Below are positions 46,030 to 55,875 of a DNA stretch of 64,000 nucleotides, piece by piece. Source of the stretch: Cylicocyclus nassatus. Lineage: Eukaryota > Nematoda > Chromadorea > Rhabditida > Strongylidae. A program made the translations under genes and the position numbers. Below the pieces are notes generated by a model that worked only from the letters and a program-made list of their open reading frames with translations, did not search any database and had not been told where the DNA came from. The stretch is taken from NCBI GenBank assembly GCA_958299035.1, contig CATQJL010000001.1, positions 27,197,521-27,261,520 on the forward strand. The letters run 5' to 3'. Numbering within the stretch: the stretch's first letter is position 1; the number at the start of each line of letters is the position of its first letter.

Positions 46030-46522
46030 TGCGTTTTTTTATTTATTTTTATTTTATTCTGTGCACATGAAGTGCGCTATAACAAACAATTGAAGGTTAG
46101 AGCGTCTAATTCAACGAACTCAATAATGAAAGTTAGTAACAACGCCGAAACTGAGACACTGGGTCCAATAATCGAATGGAAGATGAAAAAAAAAACAGCT
46201 GAAACTGAGGTAATGGTACTCCATGGGTTCAAGTAAGACAATAATTGCACACCAGTCGGCCAAGTGTGCGCTGGTGCGCCCTAAACACCAGTTGGCATGC
46301 CTGGAACCTTCGGAATGACAGGTATACCGACTGACCCCCTGTCGAACCAGGCTTACCAGAAGAGTGAGACTCTGGGCAAACTCAAAGGACCGGAAATGGG
46401 GTACCTACCTCAGCACGAGCTGAATAATGATGTAAAAATTAAAGACAGAGATCAACAAAAGAAACATGTAATTATAAGTACGCAGACACTGTGTCCCAAA
46501 CTCGATTCTCGTACTAGAGCAA
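46030..46522 (-). other. 3' UTR of the CR1-like element
   Basis: This lies between the ORF2 stop and the A-rich tail. A 90-codon frame on the opposite strand (46297-46569) runs through it and into ORF2 and is not considered a gene. Confidence 0.6.
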
Positions 46523-49351
46523 TCACGAACTATCCTCTAAATTCACCATTAGCAGAAGATCGTTTTTAAGCAAAAGCTTTTTGAGCTTTGTTGAATCGTT
46601 TTGGCATAAAATCTCGACGGGCAGGCAATTCAGCAGACGACAAGCACGACCAGCAAAGGAAAACCGCAGCAGTTGTTTACGCCATCCCTTGATCCTAGGA
46701 ACACAGATGTTCAATACAGACCTGCGGGTTTGAGAAGGACGGAAAAACCAAAAATTAGAGAAATTTAAACGCACCTCTTGTCGAAATATTTTATGAGCCA
46801 ACAGAGTATCAGCTAAAATTCGTCTGTAGTATAAACTCTTCAAACCAAAAATAGCTAATCTAGTTTTGTAGTCAGGAAGCGCTTCTGGGTACTTTTTGCC
46901 TGGGAATAGTCGATAATACAAAATTCTGGTAAATGTTCGTTGTACTTTTTCCAACTTGGCAATATGTTTTTTCAAGGTAGGATTCCACACCGGACTGCAA
47001 TACTCTAAAATGGGAAGGACATATGTCTTATATAACCTCACCCAGATAGCTTTATCTAACGTGTGTATATTCCTAAGCAAAGAGTACATAATTCGTGAAG
47101 CCTTCGTGACCACGCTATCAATTTGAGAAGAGAATTTGAGAGGAGATTCCATGATAACACCTAAGTCACGAACAACAGTCTGCGATTTAAGATACACTCC
47201 ATAGTCAAATTCATCCAAAATTTCACCGAATCTTATCGTTTGACTCTTATTAAGGTTGACTCTCAGTCCACACTCCTCGCACCATTTTAGCATTTGGTGA
47301 ACAGATGATTTTAGTTTATCAGCTACCACTACTTCATCGTTTTTATCAAAAGTAGCGTAAATTTTTAAGTCGTCCGCGTAAGCTGCTACACTGATCCGAA
47401 TATCAGTTTTCAGCAAACTTGGAAGCTTCCTAGTATAGATGTTAAACAGCAGTGGGGAGAGGGCGCTTCCTTGGGGCACACCCGAAGGGGAGGGTCTTTC
47501 TATTGAACTTTGACCTTGGAAGAGGACAGTAAAACTCCGGTCCGTGAGGTATGACTCAAACCAAGCCAAAAGATTATTTCTAATTCCAATACTCTCAAGT
47601 GCTGTAAGGAGCATTCGGTGATTTACAGAATCGAATGCTTTAGAGAGGTCAAAGTATACTACTTCAACTGACTTGCCACAACTTAAGGCGTCGACCCATT
47701 CTTGACAGCATTTTATAAGCTGAGTTGTTGTAGAAGAGCCAGGGATGAACCCATGCTGCTCTTCGGGAAGGTAGTCCCTTTCGAGGCACCAATTCAAGAG
47801 ATTTTTGGCAATAATTCTTTCCATTATCTTGCAGGGGGTCGGCAAAATGCTAATGGGTCTAAATTCAGCAACTTTATTTGCCCCTGTGCGCTTGGGAATT
47901 GGGACCACCATGGCTTGTTTCCAGAGCTTTGGGACTGTGCCGCTCATTAAAGATAAATTGAAAATATGGGATAAAGGAACACTCAAAGATTTGGCACATC
48001 TCTTGTAGAAAACGGCTGGAATTTTCTCGGATGTTACAGATGTGGTAGATTTGGTCGTTCTCAAAAACTTGTACACTTCGCTGCTCGTGATCACTGGTAT
48101 ATAAAAGTCATCGGAAGAAATCTCACTTATAGATGGGGATTCTAATTCAACATCCGCAAAAGATTTTGCAAAGTATTGGGACAAGGCATTGGCTTTATCC
48201 TCAGCGGAAAAGAGAACATGTTCATTTTCATCAATCAATGATGATCCAGCTCTCGTTTTTCCTATACGATTTTTGAGAAAGGTGAATAGTTTCCGCATGT
48301 TGTTGCCTTTTGCCATTTTGCGTTGTTCGTAATTCCAAAAACGGCGTAAATGACGATTAAGATTTTGGCATACTACTTTATATCGATCGGATTGGAGTGG
48401 ATTATCGGTCTCTCGAAATAGACGTTCCTTATGCTGCAAAAGATTCTGAATCTGCTTAGGATATCTGAGCCTGACCTCTCCCTTTTTCTTGTAAGGAACG
48501 TAAGTCTCGATGAGATCATACAAAACAGAGACAAATCTTGTATATAGATCGTCAATATCTATATATTGGTCAAACAGTATGAACCAATCCAAAGTAAGGA
48601 GATGCGCATTAATAGCTTCAAAATTGGCCTTCTTAAAGTCATGGATATCATGCACGCTCGATGAAGTACATGATCTATCGATTTCAAATTCAACTATCGC
48701 ATGGTCAGAAGATCCTAGAGGCGAGCATGTACCTTTAAAGGTAACGATTGACGATGAGGTCAAAATAACATCAAGTATTGTTCCACCACGCGTGGGGCTG
48801 CTCACCAATTGGACCATATCAAGAGAATCAAAAAGATCGATATAGCTCTTAGAGGATCTTGACCTACTCTCGCTTTTGTTCCAGTTAACATCAGATAAGT
48901 TAAAGTCTCCCAAAATTGTAGTCTGAATCGTCTCTGTTGCCAAACGTGCTAATAATGAAATTAATTCATTGTCCTCTTCGCTAGAAGTATTAGGAGGTCG
49001 GTATGTCAATATAAATCGATGTCGATAAGTATGATCAAGAAAAATATCGAATGCCAAAACATCGACCGACAATGAGGGATCAATAGGAATGTTTTCATAC
49101 AAAAGATCATCATATAACAAAACACAAACTCCTCCACCTTTTTTTCTCAAACGATCTTTTCGGACCAAAACGTACGGTAAATCAGAAATAATCTCACTAT
49201 CGGAAATCCGTGGTGTAAGCCACGTTTCAGTAATAAAGACTAATAGAGGTTTTTTGACGGAAAGTAGATGATGCAATTCAATCAGTTTGTTCGAAAGACT
49301 CCGGCTGTTAAAAAGTAAGGATACTTGCGAAGAACCTAGCGGAATTACATG
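46523..49351 (-). CDS. CR1-like ORF2: endonuclease / reverse transcriptase
   Basis: Over 930 aa are open. The apurinic-type endonuclease comes first (ITETWLTPRISD, TYRPPNTSSEED, ILGDFNLSDVNW, GSSDHAIVEF), then the reverse transcriptase with EFRPISILPTPCKIMERI, EEQHGFIPGSSTTTQL, motif A YFDLSKAFDSVN, motif B GVPQGSALSP and motif C AAYADDLKIY, followed by a C-terminal domain (YVLPILEYCSPVWNP). All catalytic residues are present. The frame extends upstream through HVIPLGSSQVSLLFNSRSLS to the ORF1 stop in the -1 frame with no ATG before the endonuclease motifs, so translation needs frameshifting, reinitiation or a non-AUG start. Confidence 0.92.
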   Translation of the reverse strand, partial: HVIPLGSSQVSLLFNSRSLSNKLIELHHLLSVKKPLLVFITETWLTPRISDSEIISDLPYVLVRKDRLRKKGGGVCVLLYDDLLYENIPIDPSLSVDVLAFDIFLDHTYRHRFILTYRPPNTSSEEDNELISLLARLATETIQTTILGDFNLSDVNWNKSESRSRSSKSYIDLFDSLDMVQLVSSPTRGGTILDVILTSSSIVTFKGTCSPLGSSDHAIVEFEIDRSCTSSSVHDIHDFKKANFEAINAHLLTLDWFILFDQYIDIDDLYTRFVSVLYDLIETYVPYKKKGEVRLRYPKQIQNLLQHKERLFRETDNPLQSDRYKVVCQNLNRHLRRFWNYEQRKMAKGNNMRKLFTFLKNRIGKTRAGSSLIDENEHVLFSAEDKANALSQYFAKSFADVELESPSISEISSDDFYIPVITSSEVYKFLRTTKSTTSVTSEKIPAVFYKRCAKSLSVPLSHIFNLSLMSGTVPKLWKQAMVVPIPKRTGANKVAEFRPISILPTPCKIMERIIAKNLLNWCLERDYLPEEQHGFIPGSSTTTQLIKCCQEWVDALSCGKSVEVVYFDLSKAFDSVNHRMLLTALESIGIRNNLLAWFESYLTDRSFTVLFQGQSSIERPSPSGVPQGSALSPLLFNIYTRKLPSLLKTDIRISVAAYADDLKIYATFDKNDEVVVADKLKSSVHQMLKWCEECGLRVNLNKSQTIRFGEILDEFDYGVYLKSQTVVRDLGVIMESPLKFSSQIDSVVTKASRIMYSLLRNIHTLDKAIWVRLYKTYVLPILEYCSPVWNPTLKKHIAKLEKVQRTFTRILYYRLFPGKKYPEALPDYKTRLAIFGLKSLYYRRILADTLLAHKIFRQEVRLNFSNFWFFRPSQTRRSVLNICVPRIKGWRKQLLRFSFAGRACRLLNCLPVEILCQNDSTKLKKLLLKNDLLLMVNLEDSS

Positions 49352-50046
49352 TTTTTTGTCAAAGAGGATTTGATTTTAGGAATGTCGCTGGCTTTCACCA
49401 GTTCGTTCCTATAAACCACATAGACTTTTTCTCCGTTGTGCTGTCTCAAGTTGATCTCATGCGCCTGCCTCCGGAGCTCCTGATCTCTCAATCGCTCCTC
49501 TCTTGTCATGGATTTTCTCACGAAAACGTGATCAAATCCCTCAAGGGTGCGGAGCCTTGGCGCTTGGCGCAAAGCTTGGAACAGGAAGCGCTCCGAAGGC
49601 AGTACGCACTTGATCAGTCTTGGACGCCCCTCCGTGAAAGCGCCCATTCGGTAGACTTCTACTGGGCGAGCCTCCACTTGCAGGGCGTCCAAGACCCTTG
49701 AGACAGCACACTCGGTATGCCGTGCTCTCTCAGATGGTGCAAGACTGGGCTCGGCTTCTTCTATTCCATAGATGACAAGGGACCGTGCCCGTTTCTCGGT
49801 TTCCACGACAGTGCGTGGATCAACAGTCAAAAAATTAATCAATTGATTGAGCAAAGGCAGGGCCTCGGGTGCCTTGTCAGAAAGAATAGATTGAAGTCGA
49901 GCAATTACCTCATCCTTTCCCGCGTTCTTGGTGACGTTGTCCTCCAGAGAATAAGCCGAAGTAGGAGAAGCCGGTGTAGTACGTGCAGGCTGCGACTGAG
50001 TAGTAGACTTGGGATTCTTCGAAGACTTAGCTCTAGTAGCGGGCAT
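49345..50046 (-). CDS. CR1-like ORF1 protein
   Basis: 233 aa. The N-terminus is Ser/Thr/Pro/Lys-rich (MPATRAKSSKNPKST) and disordered. A helical stretch (EVIARLQSILSDKAPEALPL) follows, then a folded domain with RSLVIYGIEEAEPS, VEVYRMGAFTEGRPRLIKC and GFDHVFVRKSMTREERLRDQ. That domain matches the RRM-like nucleic-acid-binding part of ORF1p known in nematode CR1 elements. It presumably binds element RNA in the RNP. The last codons are ACA AAA AAC ATG TAA, where A AAA AAC is a canonical -1 slippery site in the ORF1 frame. Confidence 0.85.
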   Translation of the reverse strand: MPATRAKSSKNPKSTTQSQPARTTPASPTSAYSLEDNVTKNAGKDEVIARLQSILSDKAPEALPLLNQLINFLTVDPRTVVETEKRARSLVIYGIEEAEPSLAPSERARHTECAVSRVLDALQVEARPVEVYRMGAFTEGRPRLIKCVLPSERFLFQALRQAPRLRTLEGFDHVFVRKSMTREERLRDQELRRQAHEINLRQHNGEKVYVVYRNELVKASDIPKIKSSLTKNM

Positions 50047-50070
50047 GGGAGAGTACGTTGGGGCGACCGC

Positions 50071-50796
50071 TCAGCGTGACAGTACGAAGTCCAATGGTTT
50101 TCGCTTACTTGGCACATCGAAGTGATCACTGTCGCTTTCGAAGTCGTCCTAAATACAAAAATGACAGTGAGACGGAACGTATCGCTGCTTCCTACTATGA
50201 TCGGTTCTGTTTCAGCTTCATTTTCCTCATGATGTTCCGTGCAAGAATTTCGCTGTAACAACCAACACAATTTTCAAGATAGTTTATGATGCTTTAGAAC
50301 ATACCTTCCCCACCATGCTTTCTCCCTCCTTAAATGGCTCTGTCATAGGGTCTTGTCGTAATATCTCCACAGAATTTCTCCCGCATCAGTTTCAAAAGGG
50401 CAACAGTCGTTGTTTTTGGAGAAATTCGCTTCCTCTTCCCAAGAGTTTCCGTCGCTCGTCGCCATGCGATATCTGATGGTCTACTTCTCGTTGTATCCAC
50501 AACCAACTGCACACATCTCTTTTCTGCTTAAAGGCCTTTCTTGAAGGCCATACCTTCCGAAATCACTCTCGATCGTATATGATCGAAATGATTTCGGGTC
50601 TTTTTTCGGTGGTCTCGAAGCCAAACTCCTCCTGCAGTTCACTGATCAGCTTTTTATAAGCTGCATTTCTTTTGTTGTTTTGCGATAATGTTCTCATATT
50701 GCTGTCGCTAAGGAGTAGGTCTCTATTCCTCACAAAATAATCCATGATATATTTCGGGACCGCATGGGGTATTTTTGAAGTTGCACTTGGCTGCAT
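50071..50796 (-). pseudogene. decayed or mis-framed gene for a charged nuclear-type protein
   Basis: Minus strand, start ATG 50796 just after a TTGCTGTTGCAG acceptor. The parts are: an N-terminal segment (MQPSATSKIPHAV, RNAAYKKLISELQEEFGF), a middle exon-like stretch (RSRPSDIAWRRATETLG, KRKRISPKTTTVALLKLM) and a tail built of 50252-50196 (RNSCTEHHEENEAETEPII) and 50148-50071 (DDFESDSDHFDVPSKR, ending FVLSR then TGA). The last introns are short (47 bp) with correct phases. The helical, basic middle resembles MADF/Myb-type DNA-binding domains, by general look only. The first and middle parts cannot be joined in phase, and the frame shifts by one near 50390, so either it is a pseudogene or an exon is wrong. 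The LINE begins within 25 bp of the stop codon. Confidence 0.45.
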
Positions 50797-50799
50797 GAC

Positions 50800-52073
50800 C
50801 GCTGCAACAGCAACAAGCACAATCTACAAAGATTAGAAAACGGAAATGTAAGAAAAATCGCTCAATTCTCGTAAACAAAAATTCGTCATTACAACGTACT
50901 ACAATGCGACTGTTCGCACATAGTAATCTAGCAATGATGTCGCAAACGTGTAAACACTTCAAGAAAAGCCTCAATAAACTAGCACAATGTCATGGTTAGC
51001 ATCATTACATGGTCAACTATAACTAGAAAGATACAATGCAAACGCTTGCTCTTGCAAAAATGCATACAACGCATAACCGCATTCCTATAGAGTTTTGCAT
51101 GGGAAAAAAGGAGAAATAAACAATAAATTGAATGCAAATTGAATATCAACTTCATCTTAATGCCATAAAATTAGATGTGGAGTGTCAGCAACTAGCTGAG
51201 AGGATGTTAGAGCGTGGCGACAGTAAGTACTATCTAGAGGTGGCAGCTGCATGCGATGCGCAGGTTACAACACAGAGCGCACCTTTTGGCAAGGAACGAG
51301 CGCTGATAGTGAAATTTCACTTCACGAAATTTTTATGAACTAGCTTCATTAATAAAAAGGGGTTAAATCTATGGAGACTTCAGAATTAAGACAGGAGCTG
51401 GAGATACCTGCAATAAAGACAAAGCAAAATACGTACACACTTGATTTGGACTAGAGGAAGTGAGTCTTCAACATTTGTAGCAAAAAAGAAAATTGGCGAA
51501 CACGAAAGGACTATGATGATGCAGGTTGTGCAGCAGCATAAAAAGCCAGAAGTAAAGATCCGACTTCGTGCAAATCCTCAGTGGTAAAAAAGTGTGCATT
51601 TTCGCGTTAAGTCTGTCTGCAGTTTTAGCTGAGTTAGCGTTTCAAAGTTACTCGGGAGCAACTTACGGAGGTTCTCTCCGTGCTCTCCTCTTTAGCACAG
51701 TATCTACCTTATATCGTCGCCCGGCTCATCTCCGATGACTCGGTCGGGAGCTAATCTCCCTACCAGGCTTCATCTGAAGCTCATCTGTAGGGTGACCTTG
51801 CACACTTACACCACGAAAAGTGGGCAGTCCTCATCTCACCCGATGAAGCCTTATATGAGGGCCTCAGGGGAGATCATTTCCCGTGACCGAGCTTTACTAG
51901 CGGGCCATGATCTCCCACCTTGCTGCCAAGTGCTACTAGTACTCACCACAGTTCTCTGGTAATAACTGACTATGGTTGCAGTCTAATATTAGACCAATAG
52001 CGCACGCATTTCAAGTCAAGTGCATGAGCATAAATATATTAAAAAGTTAACATGGTTTTCTTTTGTACATAAA
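50800..52073. other. gene-free stretch
   Basis: A 68-codon frame (51132-51338) has no context. Sequence at 51650-51910 shares words with the dispersed repeat near 5900-6010 (GAGCTTTACTAGCGGGCC). Confidence 0.35.
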
Positions 52074-52074
52074 C

Positions 52075-52545
52075 TAACAAGGAAGTAGTCAGAAGTCGAA
52101 GTGGCCAATCTATTCAAGCTGCATACCACTCGATGCAGCATAAATTGCTGATTTCGATTCTGTCTTCTCTATCTGCAGAGCGCTTTTGTAGGCGAAGTTA
52201 TGAGCAGCTTTACTACAAAAAACCGTATACAAAAATTGCGAAATTAGGCACATTATTGCTCTTTCAGCTAACCTCTAGGTACGGGTCATGTGAAGTGACC
52301 TAGTTGCATGTTTTGGTCCAACACTGAGCTGAGAATGGCTTTATACGGCTATACGGCTATACAAGTTTGCGCTTTACACGCACAGTTTCTTAGCAAAATA
52401 ATGGCCTTCAATGGCTTGTAATTTCGTCCACAAAAGCGCTCTGCAGATAAGGAAGGCAGATTTAGAGTCAGCGTTTTAAGCTGCATCTAATGGTATGCAG
52501 CTTGTATGGATTGGCCACTTCGACTTCTGACCATTCCCTTGTAAG
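52075..52545. mobile_element. fold-back element, CGAAGTGG family
   Basis: The left arm (GTCAGAAGTCGAAGTGGCCA, CAAGCTGCATACCA, ATCTGCAGAGCGCTTTTGT) is mirrored by the right arm (ACAAAAGCGCTCTGCAGAT, TGGTATGCAGCTTG, TGGCCACTTCGACTTCTGAC). The arms are about 140 bp. The centre matches 36350-36480. Confidence 0.78.
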
Positions 52546-53258
52546 CTGTGCGCCTCTGATTTTTAGCTTCCACGTACATGCCATAGCAGTTTGAGCAGAA
52601 AAAATAGCAGAAACCCGCGTACCACGCATGACAAATGGTACCAGTAACTTAGGTTAATTGAACAGGCCTCCTCTTTTCAAAGGCCTCTTCAACTTTATTC
52701 ACACTCGACATAACTGATTGATTTCAATCTGAATGGAAAAAGAACTGAAGCTTTGAAGAGCAGCGCTTCCGAAAAAAGGCAAGCTTCTCGGAGACCGAGT
52801 ACTTTACAAAACCCTGGCTTTTGCAGCTATTGAATTTCCTGCAGAAGGAAAAAAGTGCAGGACTGTAAAGAATCCCCCAATTGCTGCCGTAATATTACGG
52901 TGTCAAAAAGTGCTCCAGGATTTTCTGTAATGTAGTCCCAATCTTACAGTAGCTAAGAGAGTTCCAGGATTTTCTGTTTTGCGAACCTAAGTTGGAGCCA
53001 GCTTCACAGAATGATAAACACGGATCCGCTAAAGAGACAATACAACGATCAAGCAGTACGTACATGACTTTATACCACCCAATGCATGCCTTCACATCAA
53101 TTACAACAGCAAGCACTCTGGAAAAGTTTCTGGTCATATAACGTGACATGTGAAAAAACGTTTACAAAGAGCGAAGAGTTTTGAAAGTGAGTTAGTCATG
53201 GAGATATTTTTGATGATAATTATCTTGGCATTTCGCTTTGTAATTTTTGCTCTTATAA
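52546..53258. other. gene-free stretch
   Basis: Around 52890-53010 two copies of TCCAGGATTTTCTGT and words such as CTTACAGTA and AAGTTGGAGCCAGCTT recall the interior of the CAGGGTGTCCC elements, so an old relic is possible. No gene is supported. Confidence 0.35.
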
Positions 53259-53260
53259 TA

Positions 53261-53474
53261 CCCTAATTCCACGCATACAAGGTGCAGGGGATTTTCTTCC
53301 AAAATCAGACAACTCAAACTCGCTAAAGGACTTCGCAGCAAGGGACCCTATAACATGCTCTATTTTGCCTAAGAGAATCGTGCGGTATATAGATCTCTTT
53401 CCGAAATGCAGTGAATAGGCTGAGCGGTTCGCTTGAAAAATCGAATAAGGTGCGTCTTAAACGCGTGCATTAGG
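53261..53474. mobile_element. diverged copy of MITE family B
   Basis: CCCTAATTCCACGCATACAA on the left and GCGTGCATTAGG on the right, with TA on both sides, match the ends of 24977-25192. The middle retains GGACTTCGCA and GAATCGTGCGG. Confidence 0.7.
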
Positions 53475-53476
53475 TA

Positions 53477-55666
53477 CTTCTGTGACCTGGCAAACTTCCG
53501 CTGGTGTATGTATCCTTCCCACCACACAATCATTGTGATGTTTGGTCATATTAAACCATAAAAACTGGTTCCTGTGCCAACTTTCAATGAGTTATAGAGA
53601 AGTCACAAATATTTGAATCAGAATCTGAATTTGAATCTCTTACGAAACCAAAGTTCTTCTCAAAGCGACATGAATTTTTGATCCGCCAAAGAAGCTGTCA
53701 TATTTACATATTCCTTAAGAAATGAGAATGATTTGTTTGTATTGAATTCTAAGAACAAAATTTAGACGTCATAGCGTGTCACACAATGGATTGCATATCC
53801 AAACCGAATTCAAACTTTCCGAATCATCCACTGTAAACACTAAAATCTTCAAATTCCAAATGTCAACATGCTTTTCTTTGCTCGGCTGTCTTTGTACACA
53901 CAATGTCAAATTTCTTCTTCTTCTGATCTCACCAAAGTAATCTTTCTTTTCAGATGGCACAATAACATTCGGTTAACGCGAGCACTTGTCAGCTTTTTCA
54001 CCGTTGACACCATATACCATGACTTTCATTGACCCTTTGATTTATGTATACAAACTGAGCAATAAATCCAAGGAGGGATGATAGATGACAGAAACACAGT
54101 ACAGATCCATTTAAGATCGTCATTAGTTCCTTTCTTTTTGCTTTTTCATATAAACCCATTACTTATCCTCGCGCTGCAGAAACTTACAGTGCGATTGTTC
54201 GCTTCTGCTGGTCTTCAGAAAACGGCAATCTTTTTGTAAATAAACAAGAGGGGGGATACCATGAGAATTTGGTACAGTTTCATTTTTGGTTTTGTAATTG
54301 GTTTGCGTACACAATGTCTACATACATGCGTGCCTAGTTGTGCGAAATGGTCCATCTAAAGGCCAGCTCTCAACTTTCAAAAGATGTTTGGTCACAAAGT
54401 AAACTATAACGTTGACGCCCATGAACGGGCATTATTATAAGGGTTCGAACCCTTCTCGGTCCAATTCCTCGTTGTTTTGATATTCCTGAGACTTTGTGTT
54501 CTATTTTTGATAAGCGAAATTTCACTTTATCTTCTGGCTTTACGTTCAAAGAAGATGTGCACATCATAATCACACACAAATCTCTTCTACGTATACCATT
54601 TCAAACGGAAAGAGAGATTTCGATACATAAGAAGGCAAGAGAAATTCGGTGGACGTGCACAAGCGCAAAGGGTTAAGATTCGATCTAGACGTAATCAGCT
54701 ATACCGAAGGCACATTTTCTTGAATAAGACAGATACATTTCTGAGTGTTTCTGCTGCTTCGAGTCAATTTTGTAATGTTTTTATCTCAAAGTTGTAGGAG
54801 CTCCTTTCTTTTTGCGCGTTTACTATTCACTAATATCTGAGTTCTGTGACTGGCTCCATGTTTTCTCTTTTCTCCTTCCACTTTCTGCTAATTCTTTTTG
54901 CACTCACAGGAACATACAGAGCGGGCATACATATCTTCCATATGCACGCGATGTACTGCTCTGAAAAAGGCAACAACTATCAACAACTTTGGGAGAGACC
55001 GTCCACTCAGAAGACTCATAATTGTCGTGTCGGGTCCTCCTCATGTCCCTGATTCCGAGCATGAAGTCGAGAATCCGCGAAAACACCCAACCCCCTCTTG
55101 GAGAACTCGCAGGCCGCTTTTCCGGAACGGTGATTGGATAGCCGCCGAAGGGAGGGCATTACTGGAGGGGTCGGTGCCCATTTGGGATTCTCATGCCTCT
55201 TTGCCATTCCGAAGCCACTTTCTCGCTTTCAAAACATTTTGAGCCACGACTTGAGCTTGATAGGGATCCTACTATCGTATGCTGCCAAAAGCTCAAGGCC
55301 CCTCGCTGCCTAAAGAGAGAGTACGAAAGATCAGCTAGGAACGAAGCGGTTTTGTATATGTAGAAGAGTAGAGAAACTGAATTGTGATTGTTGTAGTCTA
55401 CTTCATATTGCGGCTTCAGGACACGTCGGGTAGTAGTCGTTTATTGCCGACGGTATACGAGTGATAAGTGAAGCATAGAATGGATGTAAAGAATGAACGT
55501 TACCAAAACAGAATACAATAGAGTTTCATTACTACCGGTCATACAGGCAACTAGAACTCAGTGGTAAAGTCACTCTACAACAGTGATATATCCGAAAGTT
55601 GAAGAAGGCTCGGGCATCAGACATACTACGTGCGTCGGATAGGATCGGTGATTTGGCGCTGCCCAA
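53477..55666. other. gene-free stretch
   Basis: The AAGGGTTCGAACCCTT palindrome at 54429-54444 looks like a B box but has no tRNA around it. No exon is supported. Confidence 0.4.
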
Positions 55667-55668
55667 TA

Positions 55669-55873
55669 CAATCTGCCCCAATCTAAACAAGCCAAAATTG
55701 GCATGGCGGGAGTCCGCGTTGCTGGGGTTCTGCGGTTACGCCCACGGCCTGCGTGTCTGCTCCCTCTTCAATCTCCTCGCTCTCCCCAACAGCGCGCATA
55801 TGCAGCGCAAACACCTAGCACTGCGCGAAAATCCACGCCGATGGTTCGGCCTAATCCCGATTGGGGCAGACTG
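55669..55873. mobile_element. MITE family A, second copy
   Basis: The ends CAATCTGCCCC and GGGGCAGACTG are flanked by TA (55667-55668, 55874-55875). The interior matches 4169-4380 in the opposite orientation. The 130-codon frame across it is not a gene. Confidence 0.75.
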
Positions 55874-55875
55874 TA

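Larger units (their letters stand above)
46030..50047 (-). mobile_element. CR1-like non-LTR retrotransposon, nearly full length
   Basis: The element reads on the minus strand. It comprises ORF1 (49345-50046), ORF2 (46523 to at least 49351) and a 3' UTR of about 490 bp that ends in an A-rich tail of AATAAAATAAAAATAAATAA type at 46029-46055. The 5' end must lie between 50047 and 50071, since coding sequence of the neighbouring gene stops at 50071, so it is 5'-truncated or has a very short 5' UTR. Both ORFs are uninterrupted, so the copy may be young. No clear target duplication was found. Confidence 0.85.

Noticed and set aside
46297..46569. 90-codon plus-strand frame beginning MPGTFGMTG
   Set aside because: It lies antisense to the 3' UTR and the end of ORF2 of the LINE and has no splice or family support.
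54421..54460. AAGGGTTCGAACCCTT as the T arm of a tRNA gene
   Set aside because: The B-box-like core is a palindrome, but no acceptor stem, D arm or A box could be placed on either strand.
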